A DNA stretch of 64,000 nucleotides from NCBI GenBank assembly GCA_022511075.1, contig JAFLSE010000009.1, forward strand, positions 25,210-89,209, in the 5' to 3' direction. The DNA is from Prevotella sp. GTDB lineage: Bacteria > Bacteroidota > Bacteroidia > Bacteroidales > Bacteroidaceae. Each line of letters starts with the position of its first letter. Positions within the stretch are counted from its first letter, which is position 1. Under the pieces are notes generated by a model, which had not been told where the DNA came from, made no database searches, and saw only the letters and a program-made list of their open reading frames with translations. Below, one piece after another: positions 1-9,200 of the stretch. Both the position numbers and the translations under genes were made by a program.

Positions 1-396
1 CTCGGATGCGGTCCTTACCGTGTATGGAAAAACCGTCTGCACGGTCCGCAACTCGGCGTATGGAGCAACGAATATAACGACCCAATCCCAGGCGAGTCGT
101 TCCTCTATCCAGAGTTCAAGGGCTATTTCGCAGGTGTGCAGTGGATGAAGATTGAGTCGAAGCTCGGCACTGTTACCTTGCAGCCAGGCACTGACAGCGA
201 CTATATTGGCGTGTATCAGCCACGCGACGGTCGTGACCAGTTGCTCTACACCCTCCCCGAAACAGGCATAAGCCTCATGCAGGTAATCCCCGGTGTTCGT
301 AACAAGGTGAACACTACCGACCTCAACGGTCCTTCTGCCCTGCCGGTATGGGCACGCGGCGAGTACACCGGCGAGGTGTCTCTGATGTTTGAATAA
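1..396 (+). CDS. Glycoside hydrolase family 2-like protein, C-terminal end (partial)
   Basis: Only the last 131 codons are in the window; frame 1 is open from base 1 to the TAA at 394-396. The visible part starts LGCGPYRVWKNRLHG and has the run of short beta-strands seen in the last domain of beta-galactosidase-type GH2 enzymes, where a GxGPY motif begins the small C-terminal domain. GH2 enzymes cleave terminal beta-linked sugars in the periplasm or at the surface. The catalytic domain and any signal peptide lie to the left, outside the window, so the substrate cannot be judged. The gene converges on the metallopeptidase at 451-999, with a strong hairpin between them. The family call rests on overall look and one motif. 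Confidence 0.6.
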   Translation, partial: LGCGPYRVWKNRLHGPQLGVWSNEYNDPIPGESFLYPEFKGYFAGVQWMKIESKLGTVTLQPGTDSDYIGVYQPRDGRDQLLYTLPETGISLMQVIPGVRNKVNTTDLNGPSALPVWARGEYTGEVSLMFE

Positions 397-408
397 AATA
401 AACAGTAT

Positions 409-447
409 ATTTGGTGGGAGTAAATAATATGTTTACTCCCACCAAAT
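409..447. terminator. Bidirectional terminator hairpin
   Basis: A perfect 16-bp stem (409-424 with 432-447) closes a 7-nt loop. It lies between two convergent genes, 13 bp after the GH2 stop and 4 bp after the metallopeptidase stop. The flanks are A/T-rich on both sides, so it could stop transcription from either direction. Confidence 0.85.
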
Positions 448-450
448 GTG

Positions 451-999
451 TTATTTGCATACAAGTCTTTTGGTTTCTGCTCTCGCTTCACGCCATAATG
501 GAAAATGCTTGTCCATTACGTCGTAAAACTCCTTACTGTGGTTTGGTACTATGAGATGTGCCAATTCATGCACCACAACATGCTCTATACACCATTCCGG
601 CAGTAACAATAAGTAAAGGCTAAAACATATCTTTCTTGTCTTGCAGTTGCAACTACCCCATTTCGATTTTGTTGCCCTATAGCAAATTTCTCCTGGCATC
701 ACGCCCATTTCCCTTGCATGCCTCTCTATTATTGGTGCTATTATCCCATTCAATCTCTGCACCGCATCTATGCGATTCTGTTTCGTTTCCAAAGGCAACC
801 TTTCATAAAACCCTTGCTTCGTTTCCTCCCTTTCCTGCTGTCTTTTTCTCGCCTTTTCTATCCATTCGCGATTGTCGTCTATAAACTTCTGCACCGTCTT
901 TCTTGATGCATAAAACGGAGCGGACACATGTATGTCTCCGTTCTTTACAATCCTCATCGACAAGCGTGATGTTTTCCTATATGTAATTTGTATCTCCAT
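451..999 (-). CDS. YgjP/DUF45-type zinc metallopeptidase
   Basis: A 182-residue cytoplasmic protein with no signal peptide. Near the C-terminus (about residues 144-154) it has HELAHLIVPNH, that is the HExxH zinc site plus a downstream third histidine, preceded by the family motif KWGSC (about residue 115). This pattern defines the YgjP-like (DUF45, SprT-related) metallopeptidases. Their substrates are mostly unknown, and the genes are often found beside restriction-modification systems, as here (helicase and methylase operon 2 kb away). A -7 box TATCTTTG at 1016-1023 puts the start of transcription about 10 nt before the ATG. The full family length suggests an intact gene. Confidence 0.85.
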   Translation of the reverse strand: MEIQITYRKTSRLSMRIVKNGDIHVSAPFYASRKTVQKFIDDNREWIEKARKRQQEREETKQGFYERLPLETKQNRIDAVQRLNGIIAPIIERHAREMGVMPGEICYRATKSKWGSCNCKTRKICFSLYLLLLPEWCIEHVVVHELAHLIVPNHSKEFYDVMDKHFPLWREARAETKRLVCK

Positions 1000-1015
1000 T
1001 TCCTTAAAAACGCTG

Positions 1016-1023
1016 CAAAGATA
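1016..1023 (-). promoter_or_regulatory. -7 box for the YgjP-like gene
   Basis: On the minus strand the bases read TATCTTTG, matching the Bacteroidetes -7 consensus TAnnTTTG, and end 16 bp before the start codon. No convincing -33 TTTG is seen at the usual distance. Confidence 0.6.
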
Positions 1024-1079
1024 GTGAAATTAATTCGTTCATACTAAAAATATGGTATTAAATTTACCATAAATATGCG

Positions 1080-1211
1080 ATTGTGTCTTTTACGATTGCC
1101 ATCGCATGCCGTTTCGATGCCCATCGCACATAGGTTCATTGCCCGATGAAGCCTGCTTCGTTGGCTGTTGAAGCCGCAAGCGTTGGTATGTGAAACCAAG
1201 TGCGTTGAAAA
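1080..1211. repeat. Degenerate tandem array, 22-nt period, six units
   Basis: Cutting the spacer into 22-nt units from 1080 gives six units that share columns: C at position 14 and T at position 17 in all, G at 15 and 18 in most, and GAAGCC-like starts in units 4-6. The units are only about 50-60% alike by eye. No open frame runs through them. A second array with the same period lies at 55646-55731. Confidence 0.55.
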
Positions 1212-1245
1212 CATGACATATCCCCCAAAGAAGGCGTTTTGCCAC

Positions 1246-1435
1246 TTTGTTACAATATTACATTATTACATTAAGCATATTCCAATATGCGAAAAGGAGT
1301 GTATCCTAATAGTCTATAATAATATATAATATATATATTATATATTATTATAGAATTATATTACTTATAATCCGTAAGCAAATAATCACAGAACATCGAA
1401 ACCTCCTTAATGTAATAATGTAATATTGTAACAAA
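1246..1435. repeat. Nested palindromic element (30-bp inverted repeats around a 40-bp palindrome)
   Basis: The outer arms 1246-1275 and 1406-1435 are exact 30-bp reverse complements. Between them, 1314-1353 is a perfect 40-bp palindrome of A and T apart from its terminal C/G, and 1275-1290 is a further 7-bp hairpin. The outer centre (1340.5) and inner centre (1333.5) nearly coincide, so the whole 190 bp can fold as one cruciform or hairpin RNA. No target-site duplication is obvious, and no protein is encoded. It may be a MITE-like element, a very strong terminator or insulator, or a replication/recombination structure. Confidence 0.75.
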
Positions 1436-1503
1436 ATCAAGTTAAGGGTAGGTAAAGTGGTGTTGTGGCAAAATGGTTTTTCTAAAAACTTAACGGCATT
1501 GAT

Positions 1504-1535
1504 TTTGGTGTTTCAGAATTTTTTTTGTAACTTTG
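1504..1535 (+). promoter_or_regulatory. Promoter of the KilA-N gene (leader copy A)
   Basis: TTTG at 1504-1507 and TAACTTTG at 1528-1535 are separated by 20 bp, a textbook Bacteroidetes promoter. The sequence from about 1490 to the ATG at 1574 recurs with few changes before 2520 and, in its upstream half, before 2819. Confidence 0.8.
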
Positions 1536-1573
1536 CATTACAAATAAAACTTAACCAGAACTAAACTACGAAT

Positions 1574-2374
1574 ATGGCAAAGATTACCGTACAAAATACT
1601 CCGATTACCGTTGTCAGGCTGAATAATGATGACTATATTAGTCTCACAGACATGCTAAAGGCAAAAGATGGAGAGTTTTTCTTCTCTAATTGGTTGCGCA
1701 ATCGTAACACCATTGAGTTTCTGGGAATTTGGGAACGACTAATGAATCCAAATTTTAATTGTGCCGAATTCGACATAATTAAAAGTCAGGCGGGACTGAA
1801 TCGTTTTCGTCTCAGTGCCAAAGAATGGACGGAGAAAACGAATGCCATCGGCATTATTTCGAAAGCAGGACGATATGGTGGCACTTATGCCCACAAAGAC
1901 ATTGCCTTCGAGTTTGCCATGTGGATAAGTCCAGAGTTCAAGGTATATCTGATACGTGAATTTCAACGTTTGAAGGACGAAGAGCAGAAGCAACTCGGCT
2001 GGACGGCAAAACGCGAGTTGTCGAAGATAAACTACCGCATTCATACGGATGCCATTAAGCAAAACCTTATTCCCGACGAGGTGACGGCAGCACAGGCAAG
2101 CATCATCTATGCTGAAGAGGCAGATGTGCTGAACGTAGCCATGTTTGGGCAGACGGCAAAGCAATGGCGTGAAGCCAATCCAGACCGAAAAGGGAATATC
2201 CGAGACTATGCCTCAATCAATGAACTAATCTGCCTTGCCAACATGGAGAACATCAATGCCGTTCTCATCGACGAAGGTGTGCCGCAGGGTGAACGCCTCG
2301 TTCGCCTCAACAAAATCGCAATACACCAGATGCAGGTATTAGAGAACGACGAAAACAGGAACTTGCTGAAATAG
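1574..2374 (+). CDS. KilA-N domain protein
   Basis: A 266-residue protein. Residues about 14-125 look like a KilA-N DNA-binding domain: YISLTDMLKAKDG near the start, then FLGIWERL, the AGLNRFRLSAKEW segment and the GRYGGTYAHKDIAFEFAMWI block. The C-terminal half has the conserved EADVLNVAMFGQTAKQW stretch seen with this domain in Bacteroidales. KilA-N proteins occur in phages, mobile islands and next to restriction-modification loci; the biochemical role here is not known, although DNA binding is expected. It sits between two repeat-rich spacers and shares its promoter/leader sequence with the downstream defence operon, so it may regulate or travel with that operon. The ATG follows directly from the conserved leader. 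Confidence 0.8.
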   Translation: MAKITVQNTPITVVRLNNDDYISLTDMLKAKDGEFFFSNWLRNRNTIEFLGIWERLMNPNFNCAEFDIIKSQAGLNRFRLSAKEWTEKTNAIGIISKAGRYGGTYAHKDIAFEFAMWISPEFKVYLIREFQRLKDEEQKQLGWTAKRELSKINYRIHTDAIKQNLIPDEVTAAQASIIYAEEADVLNVAMFGQTAKQWREANPDRKGNIRDYASINELICLANMENINAVLIDEGVPQGERLVRLNKIAIHQMQVLENDENRNLLK

Positions 2375-2447
2375 AGTTATTCAATGTTATCAACACTAAT
2401 ACAAAAGATTTTAGATATTTGAGTCAATTGAAAAGTTTTTATCTTGA

Positions 2448-2480
2448 TTTGCTCATATTTCAGAATTTTTCGTAACTTTG
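2448..2480 (+). promoter_or_regulatory. Promoter, leader copy B
   Basis: TTTG at 2448-2451 and TAACTTTG at 2473-2480, 21 bp apart, lie in a near copy of the KilA-N leader. The shared block continues to the ATG at 2520 (ACTTAACCAAAACTAAACTA compared with ACTTAACCAGAACTAAACTA upstream). Confidence 0.7.
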
Positions 2481-2519
2481 TGGGCGGAAAGAAAACTTAA
2501 CCAAAACTAAACTACGAAT

Positions 2520-2684
2520 ATGACAAAGATAATTGTGCCGAATTCGGCACAATTAAAAATCGGAGATAAATCAAAAACTGCCACAAGTAGAAGCATTGAA
2601 AGACAGGATATTATCGTTTATCAGAAACTTTTTCTTTTTATTCTTTTCTCTACTATAAAGGCATACGGTCAGGCAGATGTATAA
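2520..2684 (+). pseudogene. Short remnant ORF behind duplicated KilA-N leader
   Basis: A 54-codon frame starting MTKIIVPNSAQLKIGD sits exactly where the KilA-N ATG lies in the other leader copy. It opens with a KilA-N-like MxKIxVxN start, then diverges. The later RQDIIVYQ resembles the start of RhuM-type proteins, which often neighbour restriction systems, but this is a weak match. After about residue 36 it turns into a hydrophobic, low-complexity run and stops. I read it as the decayed 5' end of a paralogue or of a RhuM-like gene. A real small peptide cannot be excluded, since promoter and start are intact. Confidence 0.4.
2531..2554. promoter_or_regulatory. Perfect 24-bp palindrome, operator-like
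   Basis: The bases form an exact palindrome centred on GAATTC with arms AATTGTGCCGAA. It lies about 50 bp downstream of the -7 box of leader copy B. A 22/24 match lies inside the KilA-N gene at 1757-1780, in another reading frame. The shape and position suit a binding site for a dimeric regulator, possibly the KilA-N protein itself; this is inference. Confidence 0.45.
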
Positions 2685-2749
2685 TTGCAACAAAATTCAT
2701 TAAAGTATCAAAATTGCAAAAGGTTTTCATAAAACTTAACAGCATTGAT

Positions 2750-2780
2750 TTTGTTGTTTCAGAATTTTTTTGTATATTTG
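2750..2780 (+). promoter_or_regulatory. Promoter of the defence operon (leader copy C)
   Basis: TTTG at 2750-2753 and TATATTTG at 2773-2780 are 19 bp apart. The upstream half (AACAGCATTGATTTTGTTG through the A/T run) repeats that of the KilA-N promoter; similarity ends after the -7 box. The helicase ATG follows 38 bp later. Confidence 0.75.
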
Positions 2781-2818
2781 CAAGCGGAAATCATTTATGA
2801 ACATAAAGCATTACTGAA

Positions 2819-5800
2819 ATGGACAACACACTTATAGATAACTCAAGCAAATTAAAGCTGATAGACTCTATTAAATCATTCATAAGTGACGAGAAATGTA
2901 CGCATATCCAAATAGCCACAGGCTATTGGGACATACCGGGAATAGCAGCTATTCAAGACGAACTAAAGACATTCTTGGAGCGTGGCGGACGGTTGGATTT
3001 GCTTATTGGCAAAGAGCCGCAGCTGCGTTCTTACCAGCTTAGGCAAGATATTCAGCCTGACGAAATGTTTCCCGACTTCTACATTGCCCGTGATGTTAAC
3101 CTCTTGTCCGATTTGTATAAGCCTGCAGTAAGCCTCCTTCTTGACTATATTGATGCTGAAGATGAGGAGAAATCACAAATACGTATTCATGTTTACGGGC
3201 AAGACGGGCTTCAGGAGCGTTTCCTGCATGCCAAATGCTATATTTTTTATAACGTGCAAGACGGTAAGCCAGTAAATGCCTACGGCATAGTCGGAAGTTC
3301 GAATTTCACTAAAAACGGACTTGAAGATAACGCAGAACTGAACTATCTTGAAACTAATTCCCTTGTTGTTGCTGCGTCCGAGCAAGTGGGAACGACAAAA
3401 TCGCACAAGGTATGGTTTGAGGAAATGTGGGAGCAGAGCGTTCCGTGGAGTGGCAAGTTCATAAAGGATATACTGAAACCTTCAAGGATTGGTGGCGAGG
3501 TTCAAAAAGAACAAGCTCGCTCAAATGAGATAACTCCGTATGAGTTTTACATTAAATATCTGCAAACCCAAATTGGAGATATCGCTAACGAGAAATCTAT
3601 GGAGATACTCAAATCGTTCCTGCCAAGTAAATTTACACCATTGGACTACCAGCTGCATGCCGTATTGCAATGCTTCTACATTATGAAACAACACGGCGGC
3701 TTTATTCTTGCCGACGTGGTAGGTTTGGGCAAGACTATTGTCGGCTTGCTCGTTGCAAAAAAGTATATTGCCGAAGCCCCCTCGTATGGTAGGAGTGAAA
3801 AAGTGCTGATAATAACTCCCCCTGCTGTTAAAGACGCATGGGAAAAAACCATCGCAGACTTTGATAAGGACACCAAATTTAAAATCGCCCCCTTCATCTC
3901 GTTTGTTACCACAGGCAGTATAGGCAGCTTGTTGGAAAGCTACATTGACGGTGAGATGACATCTGATTCTGACCCGGAATTTCAATATGACAACTTTGGC
4001 TTGATACTGATAGACGAAAGCCATAATTTCCGCAACAAGGAATCACAAAAATATCAGGACTTGGATAATCTCATAAATACGATTTCCGTATTGACCGGCG
4101 TAACACCATACATAGGTTTGTTGTCTGCCACTCCGCAAAACAATTCCCCGGAAGATTTGAAGAATCAGATTCTGCTGTTCCAGAGAGAGCCAAACAACAG
4201 TACGCTGCCAAATGTGCCCGGCAGAATGCTCGACCGCTTTATGAACGAGAAGAATGCAGAATTTAACGCCTTGCGCAAGACAGACTCTTCCGAGGCAAAA
4301 GCCAAGTTGAAGAAATTGTCGGAGGAAATACGCGATATTGTCCTTAACGAACTTGTCGTGCGGCGCACTCGCCAAGACATAAAGAAACATTATCAGCAAG
4401 ACGGCGACGCACTAAAATTCCCAACAATAAAAGGACCGCACAAACTGGGGTATGAGTTAGACCCCATTTTATGCAGACTGTTTGCTGACACAATAGAACT
4501 AATCATAGGCGACAAGGATGACCCAACAAAACCACATATCGGATATTACAGGTATGCCGCCATTAAATACTTTGTAGACATCAGGAACACAAGGCTGTAT
4601 GAAAAGCGCAACCTGACCGTGGAAAGCATTTCTGAGCGTATGGCAACATTAATGAAAATTATGCTTGTAAAACGTTTGGAAAGCAGTTTCAATGCATTCA
4701 GGGCTTCGTTGCACAACCTTCAGACCTATACACAGAATATGATAGACATGATAAGTGCCGACACTGTGTTTATCTGCCCTGACATTGATATCAACGCTTT
4801 CATTGCAAAATACAAAAGCCTTGAAAAAGCAACTCCACATATAATGGAGAAAATCAGCCTACGTGGGGGAAACAACCGTTGCTTTAAAAGCACGGATTTC
4901 AGAAAAGATGAGTATTTGTCGTTATTGAGAAACGACAAGCGTATTATAGATGACTTGTGCGCACGATGGGATGCCAACAATTACGATCCCAAACTCGAAA
5001 AGTTTAAGGAGAGCATTTCCACGGAGTTGTTCAATCCCGAAATAAACAACCCTTCCGGTTACGACAGCCCCCGTCTGGTAATATTCACGGAAGCCATAGA
5101 CACAGCAGAGTCGCTGGTGCGAAGCCTCGAGGACTACGGACACAGGGTGCTGAAGGTTACGGCTGCCAACAGGACAGAGATGCGGACAGCCATAGTTGAG
5201 AACTTCGATGCAAACTCTGACATCAAAAAAGATGATTACGATGTGATAGTTACTACCGAGGTTCTTGCGGAAGGCGTAAACCTGCATCGGTCAAACGTGA
5301 TACTCAACTACGATACTCCGTGGAATGCCACACGCCTTATGCAGCGCATAGGCAGGGTTAACCGCATTGGCTCTAAGGAAGACTATGTGCATGTGTTCAA
5401 TTTCTTCCCGTCTACAAAGGGCAATGAGCAAATCAAGCTGAGACAGATTGCCTATGCCAAACTGCAAGCGTTTCATGTTATGTTTGGAGAGGACAATAAG
5501 GTTTTCAGTGAACTTGAGGAACTATCGGAAGTGGAGTTCCAGCATATTGTAGACGATGAATTGTCTCCCCTCGGAGAGTTTATTTGCGACCTGAAGGATT
5601 TCCAGCGTTCAAATCCTGCACGTTACAAACAGCTGTCTGAAATGGATTTTGCAGACTTGGGCGGCAGGGTTGACAGCGGCGACGGAGCGCAGAGCATGGT
5701 TTTCATAGATACGCCAAAACGTGGATTGACGAGCATACTTGTTTCCGACAGCGGCAAGGCGCAAATCACGGCTCCTATTGCTGCGATGAAGTTCTTGAAG

Positions 5801-6211
5801 TGCAGCAAGGATGCTACATTCTCGAAAATGGACGACAAGCAACTGAGTGCCATAAGCGACATTGCCTTCAAGACGTACTATGCCCATGTCAACAAGATGC
5901 GCACGGCAAAGGATGCCAAGAAAGAAATAAAGTCGGCAATGATATTTCTACACGAGGAAATAAAACCACAGCTGTCAGGTGCAGATGCCTTGAAGGCATA
6001 TAGCTATGCCGACAATGCCCTGCGCAATGGAGCTTATTCTGTAGCCCGTCAGATACTGCGCTTTGCAAAGGAATACCACGGAAATGGTGCATCACTCTTT
6101 GGAGTAGACTACGATTTAAGCAGTTGGATTGAGACAACTTTCGGAAAACTTGCACAACAAGTTACGGAAACACACGGCGAGCCTTATGTAGCGGCTGTTG
6201 AAACGAAATAA
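2819..6211 (+). CDS. PLD-nuclease/SNF2-type helicase fusion, defence operon
   Basis: A 1130-residue cytoplasmic protein. The N-terminal third is a phospholipase D-type nuclease domain: H137 and K139 of the HxK motif (LHAKCY), followed by GSSNF at 159-163. Then comes a superfamily 2 motor of SNF2 type: Walker A GLGKT about 302-306, DESH at 399-402, SATPQ at 436-440, and in the second RecA lobe TTEVLAEGVNL and QRIGRVNRIG (motif VI). The PLD-helicase order suits ATP-driven translocation with DNA cleavage. It is the first gene of the operon, 14 bp before the methylase ATG. Such helicases partner methylases in several restriction-like systems. DrmD of DISARM is related in kind, but no DISARM partners are present. 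Confidence 0.85.
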   Translation: MDNTLIDNSSKLKLIDSIKSFISDEKCTHIQIATGYWDIPGIAAIQDELKTFLERGGRLDLLIGKEPQLRSYQLRQDIQPDEMFPDFYIARDVNLLSDLYKPAVSLLLDYIDAEDEEKSQIRIHVYGQDGLQERFLHAKCYIFYNVQDGKPVNAYGIVGSSNFTKNGLEDNAELNYLETNSLVVAASEQVGTTKSHKVWFEEMWEQSVPWSGKFIKDILKPSRIGGEVQKEQARSNEITPYEFYIKYLQTQIGDIANEKSMEILKSFLPSKFTPLDYQLHAVLQCFYIMKQHGGFILADVVGLGKTIVGLLVAKKYIAEAPSYGRSEKVLIITPPAVKDAWEKTIADFDKDTKFKIAPFISFVTTGSIGSLLESYIDGEMTSDSDPEFQYDNFGLILIDESHNFRNKESQKYQDLDNLINTISVLTGVTPYIGLLSATPQNNSPEDLKNQILLFQREPNNSTLPNVPGRMLDRFMNEKNAEFNALRKTDSSEAKAKLKKLSEEIRDIVLNELVVRRTRQDIKKHYQQDGDALKFPTIKGPHKLGYELDPILCRLFADTIELIIGDKDDPTKPHIGYYRYAAIKYFVDIRNTRLYEKRNLTVESISERMATLMKIMLVKRLESSFNAFRASLHNLQTYTQNMIDMISADTVFICPDIDINAFIAKYKSLEKATPHIMEKISLRGGNNRCFKSTDFRKDEYLSLLRNDKRIIDDLCARWDANNYDPKLEKFKESISTELFNPEINNPSGYDSPRLVIFTEAIDTAESLVRSLEDYGHRVLKVTAANRTEMRTAIVENFDANSDIKKDDYDVIVTTEVLAEGVNLHRSNVILNYDTPWNATRLMQRIGRVNRIGSKEDYVHVFNFFPSTKGNEQIKLRQIAYAKLQAFHVMFGEDNKVFSELEELSEVEFQHIVDDELSPLGEFICDLKDFQRSNPARYKQLSEMDFADLGGRVDSGDGAQSMVFIDTPKRGLTSILVSDSGKAQITAPIAAMKFLKCSKDATFSKMDDKQLSAISDIAFKTYYAHVNKMRTAKDAKKEIKSAMIFLHEEIKPQLSGADALKAYSYADNALRNGAYSVARQILRFAKEYHGNGASLFGVDYDLSSWIETTFGKLAQQVTETHGEPYVAAVETK

Positions 6212-6225
6212 AGACTTTGACAGAT

Positions 6226-9200
6226 ATGAAAGAAACATTTAAACAGATATTTCAGAACGACTATCCCGGCATAGACGTTATTGCCAGCAAGATACTTTCA
6301 CCAATATTCAAAAGCAGATATCAAGGTTATCCGCAAGCGAACGAGATTCCGCTCAACAATGCGGCTGTACTTGCCAATATCAAGAAAATAGAGAATGTGG
6401 GATTTGTCAAAGGCGGCAGTAGCGGTCGCGACACGATAGAGATATTTGATGTAACGGTAAACGATAATTCACGACTGGCTCAGTCGCGTGTCAATATACA
6501 GTCATGCATCAGGAGTGAATTGTTCCCTTATAGCCATGCATTCATGATATTTCATTATGAGAATCCTGCGGAACGCAGCTGGAGGTTTTCATACGCCCAT
6601 AAAAGTGCAACGATTAATGGAATGACAGATGCCAAACGCTATACTTATATACTTGGGCGCAATTTCCATGCCCGTACTATAACGGACAGATTTGTGGAAC
6701 TTGCCAAAAGTTATTTGCTTGACAGCGACTTGTTGAGTGCATTTTCAGTGCAGGCACTGTCTGATGAGTTTTTTGACAAGTATAATAGCCATTATTGTAA
6801 ATTCTGTAAATATTTGAATGAAAATACGGAAATGCGCAATAGTTTTGAGCCATTTGATATTGATGGTTCAGGAAAGGCTATTCGCGACTATGTTAAGAAA
6901 ATGATGGGGCGCATTGTCTTTCTTTACTTTGTGCAGCGTAAAGGCTGGCTTAACAATGACCTGCTTTATATGAGTCACCTGTTTTCGCAAGCTGCCGATG
7001 ATGTAAAGGCAGATTTTCTTGACCGTGTGTTAGAGCCGATGTTTTTCGGTCTGCTAAATACGCCTTGTGATGAGCGAGAAACACGAGCACAGGCTAATGG
7101 ATGGGATTTGTCGCTGATTCCGGGTTGCGATAAAATACCTTATTTGAACGGAGGTTTGTTTGAACAAGACGAAATAGACAAATGCAAATCTGTATTCCCA
7201 AGTTGCTTTTTTAAGGAACTTTTTGAGTTTTTTGATAGTTATAATTTCACCGTAGACGAGAATGACCCCAACGATGCAGAAGTAGGTATCGACCCCGAGA
7301 TGCTTGGGCATATCTTTGAGAATCTGCTGGAAGATAATAGGGAAAAAGGAGCATTTTATACCCCGAAGGAAATTGTGCAATATATGTGTCGCGAGAGCCT
7401 TATTGCCTATCTCAATACACGTACTGATATTGGAGAGGACAGACTGCGTCAGTTTGTGTTATCCCCAGAAAAAGGAGTGGCAGATATTTCTAGAGAAGAA
7501 ACCCCAAAATTGCTTTCTGCATTACACACCGTCAAGATATGTGATCCTGCTATTGGCTCAGGAGCATTTCCAATGGGCTTGTTGAATGAACTATTACATT
7601 GCCGTGAAGCTCTGGGGGATTCTCTGAAACGTGTCGAACTGAAAAAGGATATCATACAGAACAACATCTACGGTGTGGATATAGATCAAGGAGCCGTTGA
7701 CATTGCCCGGTTAAGGTTCTGGCTTTCTATTGTGGTCGATTGTGAAGAATCTGAACCATTACCAAATCTTGACTATAAAATTATGCAAGGCAATTCTCTA
7801 TTGGAGAGTTTTATGGGATATGATTTAAGCCGAATACTTCCTGTAAATAAAAATGGCAAAACAAGCAAGACCGCAACAAAAGCCGCATCTGGAAATGACA
7901 TACAGAGCCGTATTATATTTGAAGACGAGCAAGATTCCATTGCAGAGATACAAAGACTTATTCGTTGCTATTTCTCTCCACAGAACTATAAGCGGAAAGA
8001 TACTCTAAAACAAGAAATAGACAACAAAGTCAAAGAATACATCAAGATATGCGGCGGTAATACTCCCTCTGTTGTTGAAGCCGTTGAAAAGATTGACGAC
8101 GATAATAAACCTTTCTTCTTGTGGCATTTGTTCTTTGCAAACGTATTCCAAAAAGGAGGCTTTGACATTGTAATTGCAAATCCACCATTTGGCGCAAAAC
8201 TTTCAAAATCAGAAAAAGAGATTTATAAGAAACTCTACTCCGATGTGCATATGCGTACTCCGGAAACATATTGTTACTTTATTTCTTTGGCGTGCAGATT
8301 GGTATTAAAGCCGAATGGCATTATAACTTATATTGTGCCTAACAATATGTTTTACCAGAATGAAAATCTCAAAACAAGAGAGTTGTTAGTTCTTAATAAC
8401 AAACTCATAAGAGCTATCAACTTAGGAGATAACACCTTTGAAAATGCAAATGTTCCAACGTGCATATTTACAGCGATAACAGGAAAGGCAAAAAGTAATT
8501 ATGAAATTGCTTATTCCGATTATAGAAGATACAACGTGAAAAATATTGAATGGTGGAAGCAAATAGACGCATTAGACGTTAAAATGCTGAAAAACGTTCC
8601 GTCGTTAGTTCTTGGAGTATCTAAAAAAGATATAGAAATTATCAACGTCATTAAACAAAACTGCATAACAATAGATTCCATTGCAGAGGAAATGGCAAGC
8701 GGTATTTCTACAGGTGGAGATAAGATATTTAAAATAAGTCCACAACAACAAATACAACATAATATAGAACATGATATTTTACGCAAAGTTTTAGTTGGTG
8801 GAGACATTGATAAATATAGTGTTAATTATACCAATGATTTATTGATATATACAACAAGGGAAACCGAGATGAAGGATTATCCTAATACTGGTAATTATCT
8901 TCAATTGTATATAGACAAACTACGGAAACGCAGCGAAGCAAAATCTGGAATTTTGCCGTGGTTTTCATTAAATCGAGATCGTTATGAGCAATTATTTACT
9001 GAGCCTAAAATAATAATGCGACAGACCGCTGATAGCATTCGTTGTGTATATGACAATAATGGATATTTTACATTAGATAGTATATTAGTATTGAAAAAGA
9101 ATACAGAAAAGTTCTGCTATAAATATATAGCAACAGTACTGAATTCCAAATTGACAGATTATTTATATAAGAATTTTACTCAGGAAGAGGGAAAAATTTT

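Larger units (their letters stand above)
2375..2818. other. Spacer with duplicated leaders and a gene remnant
   Basis: These 444 bp hold two further copies of the KilA-N promoter/leader, a 54-codon remnant and a 24-bp palindrome, each listed separately. The remainder (2375-2440 and 2690-2740) is A/T-rich with no gene that I can support. Confidence 0.6.

Noticed and set aside
1080..1211. CRISPR array
   Set aside because: The 22-nt units follow one another without spacers, are degenerate, and no cas genes are present.
2531..2554. Cloning-linker artefact (the palindrome contains an EcoRI site and GGCAC)
   Set aside because: A natural near-copy lies inside the KilA-N gene at 1757-1780, and the flanks continue as normal genomic sequence.
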